A stretch of 59,379 bases of DNA from Flavobacteriaceae bacterium (GCA_002694465.1 NZMG01000024.1:1-59379); one strand, 5' to 3'. Shown: positions 51,398-59,379, counted from the stretch's first letter. The notes: a model not told the origin generated them from the letters alone. Program-made: numbers and translations.

Positions 51398-52276
51398 ATG
51401 AAGGAAATTAATAGTGCCGATTTTAGGATTGACAAAAAGATAAGTTTAAAAGAATTAACTACCTATGAAGATTTTCAACTTTCGAAGAAGACTTTAGAGG
51501 AAGAATTAGCCAAAATACGTATTGCATTGTCAAAATTGCAAAATACTATGTACGCGCACGGGAAGTATGCCGTTTTGGTTTGTCTTCAAGGTATGGATAC
51601 TGCTGGAAAGGACAGTCTCATACGGGAGGTGTTTAAAGATTTAAATGCTCGTGGCGTCGTGGTGCATAGTTTTAAAGTTCCTACCGAATTAGAGCGAAAA
51701 CACGACTATTTATGGCGCCATTATATTGCGCTACCCGCCAGAGGGAAATTTGGTGTTTTTAACCGAACCCATTACGAAAATGTATTAGTTACTCGTGTGC
51801 ATCCCGAATATATTTTAGGCGAATATCTACCCGATGTAAAAAGTGTCGCAGATGTAAATGATGCTTTTTGGGATAAGCGTTTTGAACAAATCAATAATTT
51901 CGAAAAAACAATTGCACAAAACGGTACCATCATTTTTAAATTCTATCTCAATCTTTCTAAGGATGAACAAAAATTTAGACTGCTTAGAAGGTTAGAAAAG
52001 AAAAACAAACACTGGAAATTTTCACCAGACGATTTAAAAGAGCGCATGCTCTGGGATAAATACCAAGAATGCTACGAAGATGCTATTAATAGAACTTCAA
52101 AACCTCATGCGCCTTGGTACAATATTCCTGCAGATAACAAACCTGCGGCACGTTTATTGGTTGCTTCCATTCTGCTAGAAGAATTGGCAAAATACACCGA
52201 TATCAAAGAACCCGATTTAGATCCAAAAGTAAAAGCAAAAATTGATGAATACAAACAACAGTTGGAGAATGAATAA
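51398..52276 (+). CDS. Polyphosphate kinase 2 family protein
   Basis: Polyphosphate:nucleotide phosphotransferase that phosphorylates a nucleotide with polyphosphate. The 292-residue protein has Walker A GMDTAGKDS at about 65-73, the lid-region motif FKVPTELERKHDYLWRHYIALPARGKFGVFNRTHYENVLVTRVHPE (about 98-143), and Walker-B-like TIIFKFYLNLS. The length and the PPK2 class III-like layout do not settle whether it uses NMP or NDP. Its 3' end overlaps the start of the M28 peptidase gene by 8 bases, and it lies 5 bases after the NtrC-like gene. Confidence 0.93.
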   Translation: MKEINSADFRIDKKISLKELTTYEDFQLSKKTLEEELAKIRIALSKLQNTMYAHGKYAVLVCLQGMDTAGKDSLIREVFKDLNARGVVVHSFKVPTELERKHDYLWRHYIALPARGKFGVFNRTHYENVLVTRVHPEYILGEYLPDVKSVADVNDAFWDKRFEQINNFEKTIAQNGTIIFKFYLNLSKDEQKFRLLRRLEKKNKHWKFSPDDLKERMLWDKYQECYEDAINRTSKPHAPWYNIPADNKPAARLLVASILLEELAKYTDIKEPDLDPKVKAKIDEYKQQLENE

Positions 52277-53693
52277 AGTGATGAGAGCACTCATTTTTGT
52301 AAATCTTTTCTTGCTTTTTGGTGCAATTTCCTATGCCCAAAAAGTAAACAAAGAAGATTCTACAATGCTTCGTAAAATATATGATACTGCCTTATTGGAA
52401 GGCAAAAGCTACCAGTGGTTAGATTACTTGTCTAATAATATTGGCGGTAGATTATCAGGTTCTCTCGAAGCCGAAAAGGCAGTACAATACACCAAAGAAC
52501 AACTCGATAAATTAGGACTTGACAAAGTTTGGTTACAGCCTGTGATGGTGCCCAAGTGGACTCGGGGTATTCCAGAATACGCCTATATTGAAACAGCACC
52601 AGGCATCACATCTTTAGCCAATGTATGTGCTTTGGGAGGTTCTGTGGCCACACCCGAAGGAGGGCTCAAAGCTCAGGTGATTGAAGTAAAAGGAATAGAA
52701 GATTTAGCCACATTAGGCAAGGAAAAAATTCAAGGGAAAATAGTATTTTATAATCGTCCCATGGACCCTACTCAAATCGCTACATTTAGTGCTTATGGGG
52801 GTTGTGTAGACCAACGGTATGCAGGAGCTATGGAGGCTGCCAAGTTTGGTGCCGTAGGGGTGGTCGTGCGTTCTATGAATTTACGTAAAGACGATTTCCC
52901 ACATACAGGGTCTATGACTTATGGAGACACGCCCGAAAAAAATAGAATTCCCGCCTGTGCCATTAGCACCAACGGAGCCGATTATTTAAGTAGCGCATTG
53001 AGAATTCAGCCAGATTTAAAGTTCTTTTTTAAGCAAACCTGTAAAGTATATCCCGATGTGCAATCGTATAACGTGATTGGAGAAATTACAGGAACCGAAT
53101 TTCCAAACAAGTATATGATTGTTGGCGGACACCTAGATTCTTGGGATTTAGGGGATGGTTCTCATGACGATGGGGCGGGTTGTGTACAATCCATGGAAGT
53201 ATTGCAAATTTTCAAAAAAATGGGCTATAAGCCTAGACACAGTATTCGTGTGGTGTTGTTTATGAATGAAGAAAACGGATTACGAGGCGGAACTAAATAT
53301 GCCGAAGAAGCCAAACTAAAACAAGAAGACCACGTATTCGCTTTGGAAAGTGATGCGGGCGGATTTACGCCTCGCGGATTCTCCTTTGATACCGACGATG
53401 CTAATTTTGCTCAGATAAAAAGTTGGGAGCCTTTATTTAAACCCTACCTCATTCATTATTTTGAAAAAGGGGGTAGTGGTGCAGATATTGGCCCATTAAA
53501 GAATGATAAAATCGTTTTAGCTGGGCTTCGTCCAGACTCGCAAAGATACTTCGATTATCACCACGCAGAGAATGATACCTTTGATGCTGTGAACAAAAGA
53601 GAATTAGAATTAGGGGCAGCGACCATGACTAGTTTGGTGTATTTAATGGATAAATATGGTACCAAAACCGAAATGAGTACCCTAAAAAAATAG
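52269..53693 (+). CDS. M28-family zinc aminopeptidase, exported
   Basis: From ATG 52269 a 474-residue protein with a signal peptide (VMRALIFVNLFLLFGAISYAQ). A PA-like inserted domain (about 120-240) sits before the catalytic M28 domain with the two-zinc ligands: His/Asp in GGHLDSWDLGDGSHDDGAG (about 287-305), Glu-Glu in NEENGL, Asp in ESDAGG and His in YHHAENDTFD near the C-terminus. It probably trims peptides in the periplasm or outside the cell. An alternative ATG at 52281 gives nearly the same signal peptide; the longer ORF start at 52242 would add unneeded residues inside ppk2. It ends with a terminator. Confidence 0.92.
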   Translation: MNKVMRALIFVNLFLLFGAISYAQKVNKEDSTMLRKIYDTALLEGKSYQWLDYLSNNIGGRLSGSLEAEKAVQYTKEQLDKLGLDKVWLQPVMVPKWTRGIPEYAYIETAPGITSLANVCALGGSVATPEGGLKAQVIEVKGIEDLATLGKEKIQGKIVFYNRPMDPTQIATFSAYGGCVDQRYAGAMEAAKFGAVGVVVRSMNLRKDDFPHTGSMTYGDTPEKNRIPACAISTNGADYLSSALRIQPDLKFFFKQTCKVYPDVQSYNVIGEITGTEFPNKYMIVGGHLDSWDLGDGSHDDGAGCVQSMEVLQIFKKMGYKPRHSIRVVLFMNEENGLRGGTKYAEEAKLKQEDHVFALESDAGGFTPRGFSFDTDDANFAQIKSWEPLFKPYLIHYFEKGGSGADIGPLKNDKIVLAGLRPDSQRYFDYHHAENDTFDAVNKRELELGAATMTSLVYLMDKYGTKTEMSTLKK

Positions 53694-53723
53694 TCTCTTC
53701 ATTTTACGAGTATAGAATTAGAT

Positions 53724-53750
53724 AAAAGCCCAAATTCATTGGGCTTTTTT
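53724..53750 (+). terminator. Terminator after the M28 peptidase
   Basis: Stem AAAAGCCCAA/TTGGGCTTTT with a 5-base loop and a T run, 30 bases after the stop. It ends the long plus-strand run that starts with the ABC genes. Confidence 0.88.
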
Positions 53751-53870
53751 ATATTTCACGAGGTAAATTTTCTTCGGAAGAAAAAGTAAATTATTATCGG
53801 GAGTTACCTAATTCCTTCATTTTTAGGAAACAAATCGTATATTTAAGTAAGTAAAATTGATACTAACCCT

Positions 53871-55301
53871 ATGCGACTGTTTGCTTACATAAAGCCATAT
53901 TTCAGAATCTTTATTCTGCTGGTATGTTTACTTCCCGATACTTATTTACTCGCGGGAGAGCGTCTTTATGGAGCAACCTATAAAATAACGTTACAGGAAG
54001 ATGCGAAGTTTAGTGAAGACTCACTTCAGTTATATAAAGACAGAGCCATTTTTGCGGCAAAGAATAACGATTTAAAAAATGCAGCCTTTTATGCAGAAGA
54101 GTATATTAAATACTCAGCCGAAACAGGCTTTGTAGAATCCCGCTATTTTGCTAAGTTTTCAGATACTGCCGAATTTAAAAAATTAAAAGAAAAGTACGAT
54201 CTTAATGTAAATTGGCTACATTTCTTTTACCTCTTTTCAGCATTGATTGGTTTTTTTATTGGAATCATGCTACTCATCAATAAGAGTAAGGATAAGAAGG
54301 CTACGGTATTAATTTCAGTATTTGTGTTAATCCACTCGCTGTTTATCTTTCATATTTTTCTGCATAGCACCAATTTAAAGTTTAGAACGCCGCATATTTT
54401 ATACATGTCCTCTATATTCTCATATTTGTATGGTCCTTTGTTGTATTTCTATTTTAAAAGAATTACCCAAAAGTATACCTTCAAAAAGAGAGACATAGTA
54501 CATCTGCTTCCTACGTTTATTATCATGGTCATCATGTTTCCGTTGTTTTTACTTTCCAAAGAAGAAAAACTACATATTATGTTTGAAGTAGGCTCCTTTG
54601 ATAGAATGCCTTATTTATACGGAATTGTAAGTACAAAAATTCTGTCATTACTCATTTATGGAGCTTTGGTGGTGTACCTTTTCTTTAAGAATAACCAGCA
54701 TAAAAGCTATACTTCTGAGGCAAAGAAATGGCTTACCACCCTCGTCACCTTAAGTTCCATATACGTTTTGTCCTATGCGATTTACGGGATGGTGTTGGCT
54801 GAGATTATTCCTAATATTTCGTTTTTGTTTCAGTTGCAAATTGTGGTGATGGCTACCATGGTGTTGTATATTGGCTATGCGTCTTTTAGAAGTCCTAATT
54901 TGTTTGCGGGGAACTTTAATTCAAACAATGATAAGTATGTGAAATCCGGACTTACCGAAAGCTATTCGTTAGAATTAAAAGATGCTTTGCTTCAGCTTTT
55001 TGAAAAGGATAAAATCTACCTTCAAAACAAGGTGAGCTTGGATCAGGTTTCTGAATTACTCGGAACCACACGGCACAATACCTCGCAGGTGATTAATGAA
55101 CACTTCGGGCTTAATTTCTTCGAATTTATCAATAAATACCGCATTGCCGATGCTGCCGCGATTTTGGAAAAGGAACAAAACCGAAACATCATCGATGTGG
55201 CATACGAGGTAGGGTTTAACAACAAAGTGACCTTTAATAAATCCTTTAAAAAGTTTTTACTACAAACGCCTTCGCAGTATCTCAATTCGTTGCGCACTTA
55301 G
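53871..55301 (+). CDS. Membrane-bound AraC-type transcriptional regulator
   Basis: A 476-residue protein: a signal anchor (about 11-29), a helical extracytoplasmic part of about 90 residues (FAAKNNDLKNAAFYAEEYIKYSAETG), then seven or so membrane helices (about 115-345; FFYLFSALIGFFIGIMLL and following), and a C-terminal AraC/XylS helix-turn-helix (about 375-472; SLDQVSELLGTTRHNTSQVINEHFGLNFFEFINKYRIADAAAIL ... IIDVAYEVGFNNKVTFNKSFKKFLLQTPSQYL). Such membrane-tethered regulators sense envelope or external signals. It precedes the MATE exporter by 76 bases, and control of that gene is plausible but unproven. Confidence 0.92.
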   Translation: MRLFAYIKPYFRIFILLVCLLPDTYLLAGERLYGATYKITLQEDAKFSEDSLQLYKDRAIFAAKNNDLKNAAFYAEEYIKYSAETGFVESRYFAKFSDTAEFKKLKEKYDLNVNWLHFFYLFSALIGFFIGIMLLINKSKDKKATVLISVFVLIHSLFIFHIFLHSTNLKFRTPHILYMSSIFSYLYGPLLYFYFKRITQKYTFKKRDIVHLLPTFIIMVIMFPLFLLSKEEKLHIMFEVGSFDRMPYLYGIVSTKILSLLIYGALVVYLFFKNNQHKSYTSEAKKWLTTLVTLSSIYVLSYAIYGMVLAEIIPNISFLFQLQIVVMATMVLYIGYASFRSPNLFAGNFNSNNDKYVKSGLTESYSLELKDALLQLFEKDKIYLQNKVSLDQVSELLGTTRHNTSQVINEHFGLNFFEFINKYRIADAAAILEKEQNRNIIDVAYEVGFNNKVTFNKSFKKFLLQTPSQYLNSLRT

Positions 55302-55377
55302 TTTTTTAAAGGGAAATCCTTCTTTCATTATGTTAACCCATTTGGGTTTTCTACTTTTGCTGGGAAACTAACCTATT

Positions 55378-56748
55378 GTGCTACACCAATACACCAAAGA
55401 GTTTAAATACAACGTAAAACTGGCAACGCCCGTTATTTTAGGGATGCTGGGGCATACCTTGGTGGCGTTTGTAGATAATATTATGGTGGGACAATTGGGG
55501 ACGGCAGAACTCGCCGCGGTTTCTCTGGGAAATAGTTTTATGTTTATCGCCATGTCACTGGGGATTGGTTTCTCCACTGCCATCACTCCTTTGGTGGCCG
55601 AAGCCGATGGCGAAGGCAACTTTGCCTACGGAAAATCCTCGTTTAAACACGGATTGTTCCTCTGTACCATGCTCGGGATTGCACTCTTTCTCATGGTCTT
55701 TTTTGCCAAGCCGTTGATGTATATTATGAATCAACCGGAAGAGGTGGTAGAGCTGGCGATGCCGTATCTTACGTTGGTAGCGATTTCCTTGATTCCTTTA
55801 ATTGTTTTCCAGGCGTTTAAACAATGTAGTGACGGCCTCTCCATGACCAAGCACCCTATGTATGCTACTATCATTGCCAATGTGGTGAATGTGGTGCTCA
55901 ACTATATGTTTATTTTTGGAAAGTTTGGTGCACCAGCGATGGGCGTCGTGGGCGCGGCCATTGGTACCTTGGCATCTCGGGTGGTCATGTTGGCTTATTT
56001 ATGGTATTTGATGTCGCAAAATTTAAAGTCGAAAGACTACGTCACCAACATTAAGTTTTTTACCCTAACTAAATCCATGATTAAAAAACTATTGGGCTTA
56101 GGTTTTCCCTCGGCATTACAAATGTTTTTTGAAGTTGCCATTTTTACAGCTGCCATTTGGCTCTCTGGAATTTTGGGCAAGAATCCACAGGCCGCCAACC
56201 AGATTGCACTCAATTTATCCTCTATGACCTTTATGGTGGCGATGGGCTTTAGTGTGGCGGCCATGATACGGGTAGGAAACCAAAAGGGGATGAAACGCTT
56301 TAGAGAATTACGCCGTATTGCCTTTTCTATCTTTTTGCTCTCCACCATGCTGGCGGTGCTGTTTGCGATAAGCTTTTTACTCTTAAAAGACCAACTCCCC
56401 AAAATCTATCTCGATTTTGACGATGCTAACAACATTGCCGATACGCTGGAGGTACTTACCATTGCCTCTAAACTCATGCTCATTGCCGCCATCTTCCAGA
56501 TTAGCGATACCTTACAAGTAGTGGTATTGGGGGCGCTACGCGGGATGCAAGATGTAAAAATCCCTACGTTTATTACGTTTATTGCCTATTGGCTCATTGG
56601 CTTCCCGATTTCTTTTTATTTGGGGATGTACACCGAGTACGCCAGTGCGGGGATTTGGATAGGCCTTTTAGCCGGATTAACCGCCTCTGCGGTGATGCTA
56701 TTGATACGCTTCCAGTACTTAAGCAAGCGCTTGATTGTGGGGGAGTAG
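55378..56748 (+). CDS. MATE-family multidrug efflux transporter
   Basis: A 456-residue, 12-helix cation/drug antiporter. Features: LATPVILGMLGHTLVAFVDNIMVGQLGTAELAAVSLGNS (helices 1-2), the second-half counterpart LGFPSALQMFFEVAIFTAAIWLSGILGKNPQAANQIALNLSS, and the pseudo-repeat GAPAMGVVGAAIGTLASR. The start is a GTG at 55378. Codons are noticeably richer in G and C at third positions than in neighbouring genes, hinting at high expression or a separate history. A TACTTTTG box (55352-55359) lies 18 bases before the start. Confidence 0.94.
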   Translation: MLHQYTKEFKYNVKLATPVILGMLGHTLVAFVDNIMVGQLGTAELAAVSLGNSFMFIAMSLGIGFSTAITPLVAEADGEGNFAYGKSSFKHGLFLCTMLGIALFLMVFFAKPLMYIMNQPEEVVELAMPYLTLVAISLIPLIVFQAFKQCSDGLSMTKHPMYATIIANVVNVVLNYMFIFGKFGAPAMGVVGAAIGTLASRVVMLAYLWYLMSQNLKSKDYVTNIKFFTLTKSMIKKLLGLGFPSALQMFFEVAIFTAAIWLSGILGKNPQAANQIALNLSSMTFMVAMGFSVAAMIRVGNQKGMKRFRELRRIAFSIFLLSTMLAVLFAISFLLLKDQLPKIYLDFDDANNIADTLEVLTIASKLMLIAAIFQISDTLQVVVLGALRGMQDVKIPTFITFIAYWLIGFPISFYLGMYTEYASAGIWIGLLAGLTASAVMLLIRFQYLSKRLIVGE

Positions 56749-56806
56749 TTGGAAAGAATATGTGTAGGGATTTATGAGTTATGTATGGGGGTGTTGGCCA
56801 TTGGCT

Positions 56807-57316
56807 TTATTGTGTTTCACAAGTAAATTTTATGTTCAAATCCCTAATGAACTCAAAATCATCAATCCACTTAACATTCATATTGTCACAAACGTGAGGG
56901 ATTTTAATTTTGGTTTGTTTTTTGAAATAGTCTTTTGTTTCTTTTGTAACTACAATTGCATTTTCTTTCATTGCGTGGGCAATTACCCAAGGGTCAGCTT
57001 TTGAATGAATTCCATTGCTAGAAACTAAAAATTTGTGACTTGGATTCGATGCATATATTTTTTTAAGCTGATTTGTTACTTCTCCATCTATTTTTTTTAT
57101 CGGAATATCACTGTTTTTCAGCCATTCAAATAGATTGTCTTCACCTTTCTCGATTTCTTCATAAACTAATTCGGGAATAAAAATTACTCCTTTTTTCCCT
57201 AAATTATTTAAAACGTCCCAATAAGATGGACAAATTTCTGGTGAGTAATATTTTTGCCAAGCTTGAATAAGAATATTGGCATCAATACAATAAACTACTT
57301 TTTCATCTTCAAACAT
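56807..57316 (-). CDS. DUF4411 PIN-domain protein (probable toxin/RNase)
   Basis: A 169-residue PIN-like nuclease fold of the DUF4411 type. Acidic active-site candidates: Asp12 in YCIDANILIQAW, Glu53/54 in VYEEIEKGED, Asp108 in KADPWVIAHAM, with IVVTKE (Glu126) closing the site. PIN proteins cleave RNA. It is encoded directly downstream of the ImmA/IrrE-HTH gene with the stop of one at the start base of the other (57316), the usual pairing of DUF4411. A toxin-antitoxin or stress-response role is inferred from that pairing. Confidence 0.88.
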   Translation of the reverse strand: MFEDEKVVYCIDANILIQAWQKYYSPEICPSYWDVLNNLGKKGVIFIPELVYEEIEKGEDNLFEWLKNSDIPIKKIDGEVTNQLKKIYASNPSHKFLVSSNGIHSKADPWVIAHAMKENAIVVTKETKDYFKKQTKIKIPHVCDNMNVKWIDDFEFIRDLNIKFTCETQ

Positions 57317-58488
57317 TAGGCAAGCAGTTTTTCAAAATTTTGGAATTTATTAATCTGTGTGTTAAGAAGATTACTTGCAATTGATGGTGACAATGAACCA
57401 TTATTAAAAGAATCCATTACAATTCTGGTAAATAGTTTACTGTTTTTATTTAGACGAAGAAGGTATGCGTCTGGACCTCCTTTTCTTTGTTTTTCCTTTT
57501 CTTTCTTTATTTTTTCTCTTTCCACGAATTTCTCAAATTCCTCTTGAGCATCTTGCTTTAGAATTTTATATTGAGATTGGGAAATTAAATTTAAGTTTAA
57601 AGCTCGAACCAACAAGGCAAAAGAACTTATGCCAAGTTCTTTTGCTTGTTTAAAAATCATTTGATTTGAATCAAAAGTATCTGCTCCAAATTGCATGATT
57701 ATATCTCTTGGCATTAGTGCATTAGCTGCAACTTGGTTACAAAATAATTCTACTGGATGAAATTTCGACTTAGGTTTATCAGTAAAGTCAATATCGATTT
57801 CATTTGAGATACCTGATTTCGCTATCCAAATATGTGCTAATTCGTGAACTAATGTAAATAGTTGTGGTGCATTCCAATTTTTTGAATTCACAAATACAAA
57901 AGGGGCAAATTTGTCAGCAATCGCAAACCCTTGAATTAAATCTCTATCTAAAACCAAATGTGAATGCAAGTAACTAGCCCGAGATATAAATATACCCGCT
58001 GATTCAGCTTTGTCAATCCATTCGTTAATAGGTGTTTTCTTATAATTATTTGGACTAATTTTTAAAGTATCCAATATGTCCCTAGCAACAATTTCTGGAT
58101 TATCATTAATTGAATATTTACCAACAAATGGAAGTTTGTCTTCGCTAATTTCTTCAAATAATTCACTTATCCAATTCTGCTTTTCTTGAACATCACGAAT
58201 AATGAACAGTGATGCCGTATCTAATTTTTTTGCATCATCTCTTCTATAATCTTGAAGTGGTTGAAAATCTATTGGGATTTCAGGTAAAAAGAAAAGTGAA
58301 AAAGGCCTTCTAAAACTTTTTGCCAAGATTTGTGCTTGTCGAATGGTAGGAAAATCATTCCCATCTTCCCAAGTCATATACCTTTCAGGGGATACTGAAA
58401 TTTTTTTGGCAGCATCTTCCACAGAGATATTAGCGGACTCTCTTGCCCACTTTAAAATCTCAGATGTTATGAATGCTTTATCTGCCAT
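57316..58488 (-). CDS. XRE helix-turn-helix protein with ImmA/IrrE metalloprotease domain
   Basis: A 390-residue regulator-protease. N-terminal XRE HTH (about 6-62; ILKWARESANISVEDAAKKISVSPERYMTWEDGNDFPTIRQAQILAKSFRRPFSLFFL) and an ImmA/IrrE (COG2856) zinc protease domain with HELAH at 215-219 in PQLFTLVHELAHIWIA and the downstream ELFCNQVAANALMP segment. The C-terminal part (about 270-390) is helical with a KE-rich coil near 315-330. In the family the HTH represses its own operon or the protease cleaves a repressor. The operon partner is the DUF4411 PIN gene. Confidence 0.92.
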   Translation of the reverse strand: MADKAFITSEILKWARESANISVEDAAKKISVSPERYMTWEDGNDFPTIRQAQILAKSFRRPFSLFFLPEIPIDFQPLQDYRRDDAKKLDTASLFIIRDVQEKQNWISELFEEISEDKLPFVGKYSINDNPEIVARDILDTLKISPNNYKKTPINEWIDKAESAGIFISRASYLHSHLVLDRDLIQGFAIADKFAPFVFVNSKNWNAPQLFTLVHELAHIWIAKSGISNEIDIDFTDKPKSKFHPVELFCNQVAANALMPRDIIMQFGADTFDSNQMIFKQAKELGISSFALLVRALNLNLISQSQYKILKQDAQEEFEKFVEREKIKKEKEKQRKGGPDAYLLRLNKNSKLFTRIVMDSFNNGSLSPSIASNLLNTQINKFQNFEKLLA

Positions 58489-58499
58489 TACTTTTTCTA

Positions 58500-58507
58500 C
58501 AAAGGTA
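58500..58507 (-). promoter_or_regulatory. -7 promoter box of the ImmA/DUF4411 operon
   Basis: On the minus strand TACCTTTG fits TAnnTTTG exactly, ending 11 bases before the ATG at 58488. The leader must be very short, as at purM. Confidence 0.55.
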
Positions 58508-58571
58508 AAATTTTAATCCGGAACGTAAATTTTTTTCAGCTTGTGGCTAACTTGTTATATCCTAAGTTTAT

Positions 58572-58626
58572 CATGGTTATCCATGTGATTTAGCTGGATA
58601 ACGTACCTTTTTAATCATGGGTATCC
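58572..58626. promoter_or_regulatory. Operator-like cluster upstream of the ImmA/DUF4411 operon
   Basis: CATGGTTATCCATG (58572-58585) is an inverted repeat with 5-base arms. GGATAAC follows in inverted orientation at 58596-58602, and CATGGGTATCC recurs at 58616-58626, 44 bases from the first. Three related half-sites of form GGnTATCC suggest binding by the XRE domain. Confidence 0.45.
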
Positions 58627-58711
58627 GTTAAAATTTTTGTGGGGAGATACTCAAAGATAGCAAATTTTTGTTTTCAAAATTTAACTCGCTATAAAAGCAA
58701 TCAAATTAATT

Positions 58712-58935
58712 TTTTAGGTTATTAGATAATAGTATTCGGCTAACAATGAATACTTTTAGGCTAATTGATAATTTTATTAATCATTAGACTAATAGCTGTT
58801 AGGCTATCAGTTAATAGTATTCGCCTAACGATGAATACTTTTAGGCTAATTGATAATTTTATTAATGATTAGACTAATTGTTTTTAGACTTACAGATAAT
58901 AGTATTCGGCTTTTAGATACTTTTTTTAGGTTTTA
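58712..58935. repeat. Tandem repeat with 85-base period, about 2.5 copies
   Basis: AATAGTATTCGGC-like starts recur at 58728, 58813 and 58898, exactly 85 bases apart. Between them ATGAATACTTTTAGGCTAAT and a TGATAATTTTATTAAT stretch repeat with few changes. Each unit contains an imperfect inverted repeat (CTAATTGATAA/TTAATCATTAG). Non-coding; no spacers as in CRISPR. Confidence 0.85.
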
Positions 58936-58940
58936 CCCAA

Positions 58941-59170
58941 TGTCATTCAGAGGGAGCGAAGTGATACGAAGAACCTGATTGAGATTCTTCACTTCGTTCA
59001 GAATGACAAGTGAGGTTTCTCGCTTGCGCTTCGACAGGCTCAGCGTGACAGCTCGAAATGACAATGTCATTCAGAGTGAGCGTAGCGATACGAAGAATCT
59101 AAAAGAGATTACTCATTTGCACTTCGACAGGCTCAGTGTGACAATTCTGTGTGACATTTCAGAATGACAA
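58941..59170. repeat. Two tandem copies of a REP/MITE-like dispersed repeat
   Basis: Units begin TGTCATTCAGAG at 58941 and 59065, 124 bases apart. They contain AGCG(A/T)AG(T/C)GATACGAAGAA and CTTCGACAGGCTCAG(C/T)GTGACA, with several TGTCA/TGACA ends. The element family matches the segments at 22101-22186 and in the glnA terminator loop. An ORF through it at 58979-59167 is not considered real. Confidence 0.85.
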
Positions 59171-59224
59171 GTGTGTCTGCTATAATTAGTATCGGTTATA
59201 TAAATATTGTGTAGTGAAAGAATA

Positions 59225-59379
59225 AAACCCTTTTCAGCAGAATAGTCGCAGAAAAGCTCCGAGATTCAGGAGCAAGGCGACGCGGAGTTTTCAAGACGGT
59301 TTTGCGAAGCAAAAATTCCTCTGAAAAGGAGTCTTTTCTTTTGGTTCGTTTTCTTTGGACGAGCAAAGAAAATGAACAA
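59225..59379. repeat. Repeat-like non-coding end region with hairpin
   Basis: GC-richer, structured DNA after the REP-like pair, including CCTTTTCAG near 59229 and its relative CTGAAAAGG near 59322. The hairpin GTTC-TTTTCTTTG/CAAAGAAAA-GAAC spans 59344-59377. I recall such GGTTCGTTTTCTTTGGACGAG segments as recurrent in flavobacterial genomes. No gene is visible and the element may continue beyond the window. Confidence 0.45.

Noticed and set aside
51300..51400. Frameshift removing the HTH of the NtrC-like gene
   Set aside because: The next gene starts 6 bases later, and no Fis-type helix-turn-helix is readable in any frame over the junction.
56774..57004. 76-residue plus-strand ORF opposite the DUF4411 gene
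   Set aside because: It is antisense to a well-supported PIN-domain gene, with unprotein-like composition.
58712..58935. CRISPR-like array
   Set aside because: The 85-base units are repeated over their whole length, with no unique spacers of even length, and no cas genes are present.
58979..59167. 62-residue ORF on the plus strand
   Set aside because: It lies wholly inside the REP-like repeats and its composition follows the repeat, so it is a chance frame.

Overview
The window looks like the chromosome of a low-GC member of the Bacteroidota, most likely a marine Flavobacteriaceae; I cannot place the genus. Clues are type A T9SS sorting domains, promoters of the TAnnTTTG type, a type III glutamine synthetase, an IcmF-type fused acyl-CoA mutase, periplasmic dipeptidyl-peptidase III, and DUF families typical of flavobacteria (DUF1599, DUF4197, DUF4920, BT_3928, MnmD). 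There are no transposases, CRISPR arrays, prophage genes or rRNA genes.

Layout. 1-573: 5' part of folP (minus). 630-5668: a plus-strand operon of DUF1599, a four-helix-bundle ORF inside an inverted repeat, a BT_3928/DoxX-like protein, a lone DppB-type permease, tpiA, prmA and clpS, followed by tRNA-Arg(ACG) with its terminator and apt. 6363-8738 (minus): a 50-residue conserved-looking small protein and a BlaI/M56 (BlaR-like) pair with a double operator. 8887-12207: a Ca/Na antiporter and glnA (type III). 12260-16596 (minus): two T9SS-secreted proteins (LRR protein and subtilase). 16706-24864: purM, prfA-pyrF, a DUF4197 lipoprotein (minus), the fused mutase carrying an in-frame dispersed repeat, and a DUF2071 protein. 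25005-29609: small hypotheticals, an Lrp regulator convergent with an MFS exporter that has a leader peptide plus attenuator, DUF1684, crcB and a SRPBCC/GyrI-like protein. 29818-33954: DPP III and two exported proteins. 34070-39065 (minus): a kinase-response regulator-kinase locus with an upstream unknown gene. 39252-45886: housekeeping genes (MazG-like NTP-PPase, ilvE, DUF4920, mnmD, TIGR01777 epimerase, YceI, grpE-dnaJ). 46136-53693: a long plus-strand run of ABC exporter pair, MscS channel, outer membrane protein, NtrC-like regulator without a DNA-binding domain, PPK2 and M28 peptidase. 53871-56748: membrane-bound AraC-type regulator and MATE exporter. 56807-58488 (minus): an XRE-ImmA/IrrE protease plus DUF4411 PIN protein, a probable toxin-antitoxin-like module. 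58489-59379: no gene; stacked repeats.

Most genes are ordinary core metabolism. The parts worth following up are regulatory and repeat-borne: (i) a 23-codon leader ORF, alternative RNA pairings and an intrinsic terminator ahead of the MFS exporter; (ii) the four-helix-bundle gene enclosed by an inverted repeat, resembling the layout of 23S rRNA intervening sequences but inside a protein operon; (iii) a REP/MITE-like repeat read in frame through the linker of the fused mutase, with relatives in the glnA terminator loop and at the window's right end; (iv) the kinase-regulator-kinase sandwich; and (v) the ImmA/DUF4411 pair with an operator-like cluster next to repeat-rich DNA.
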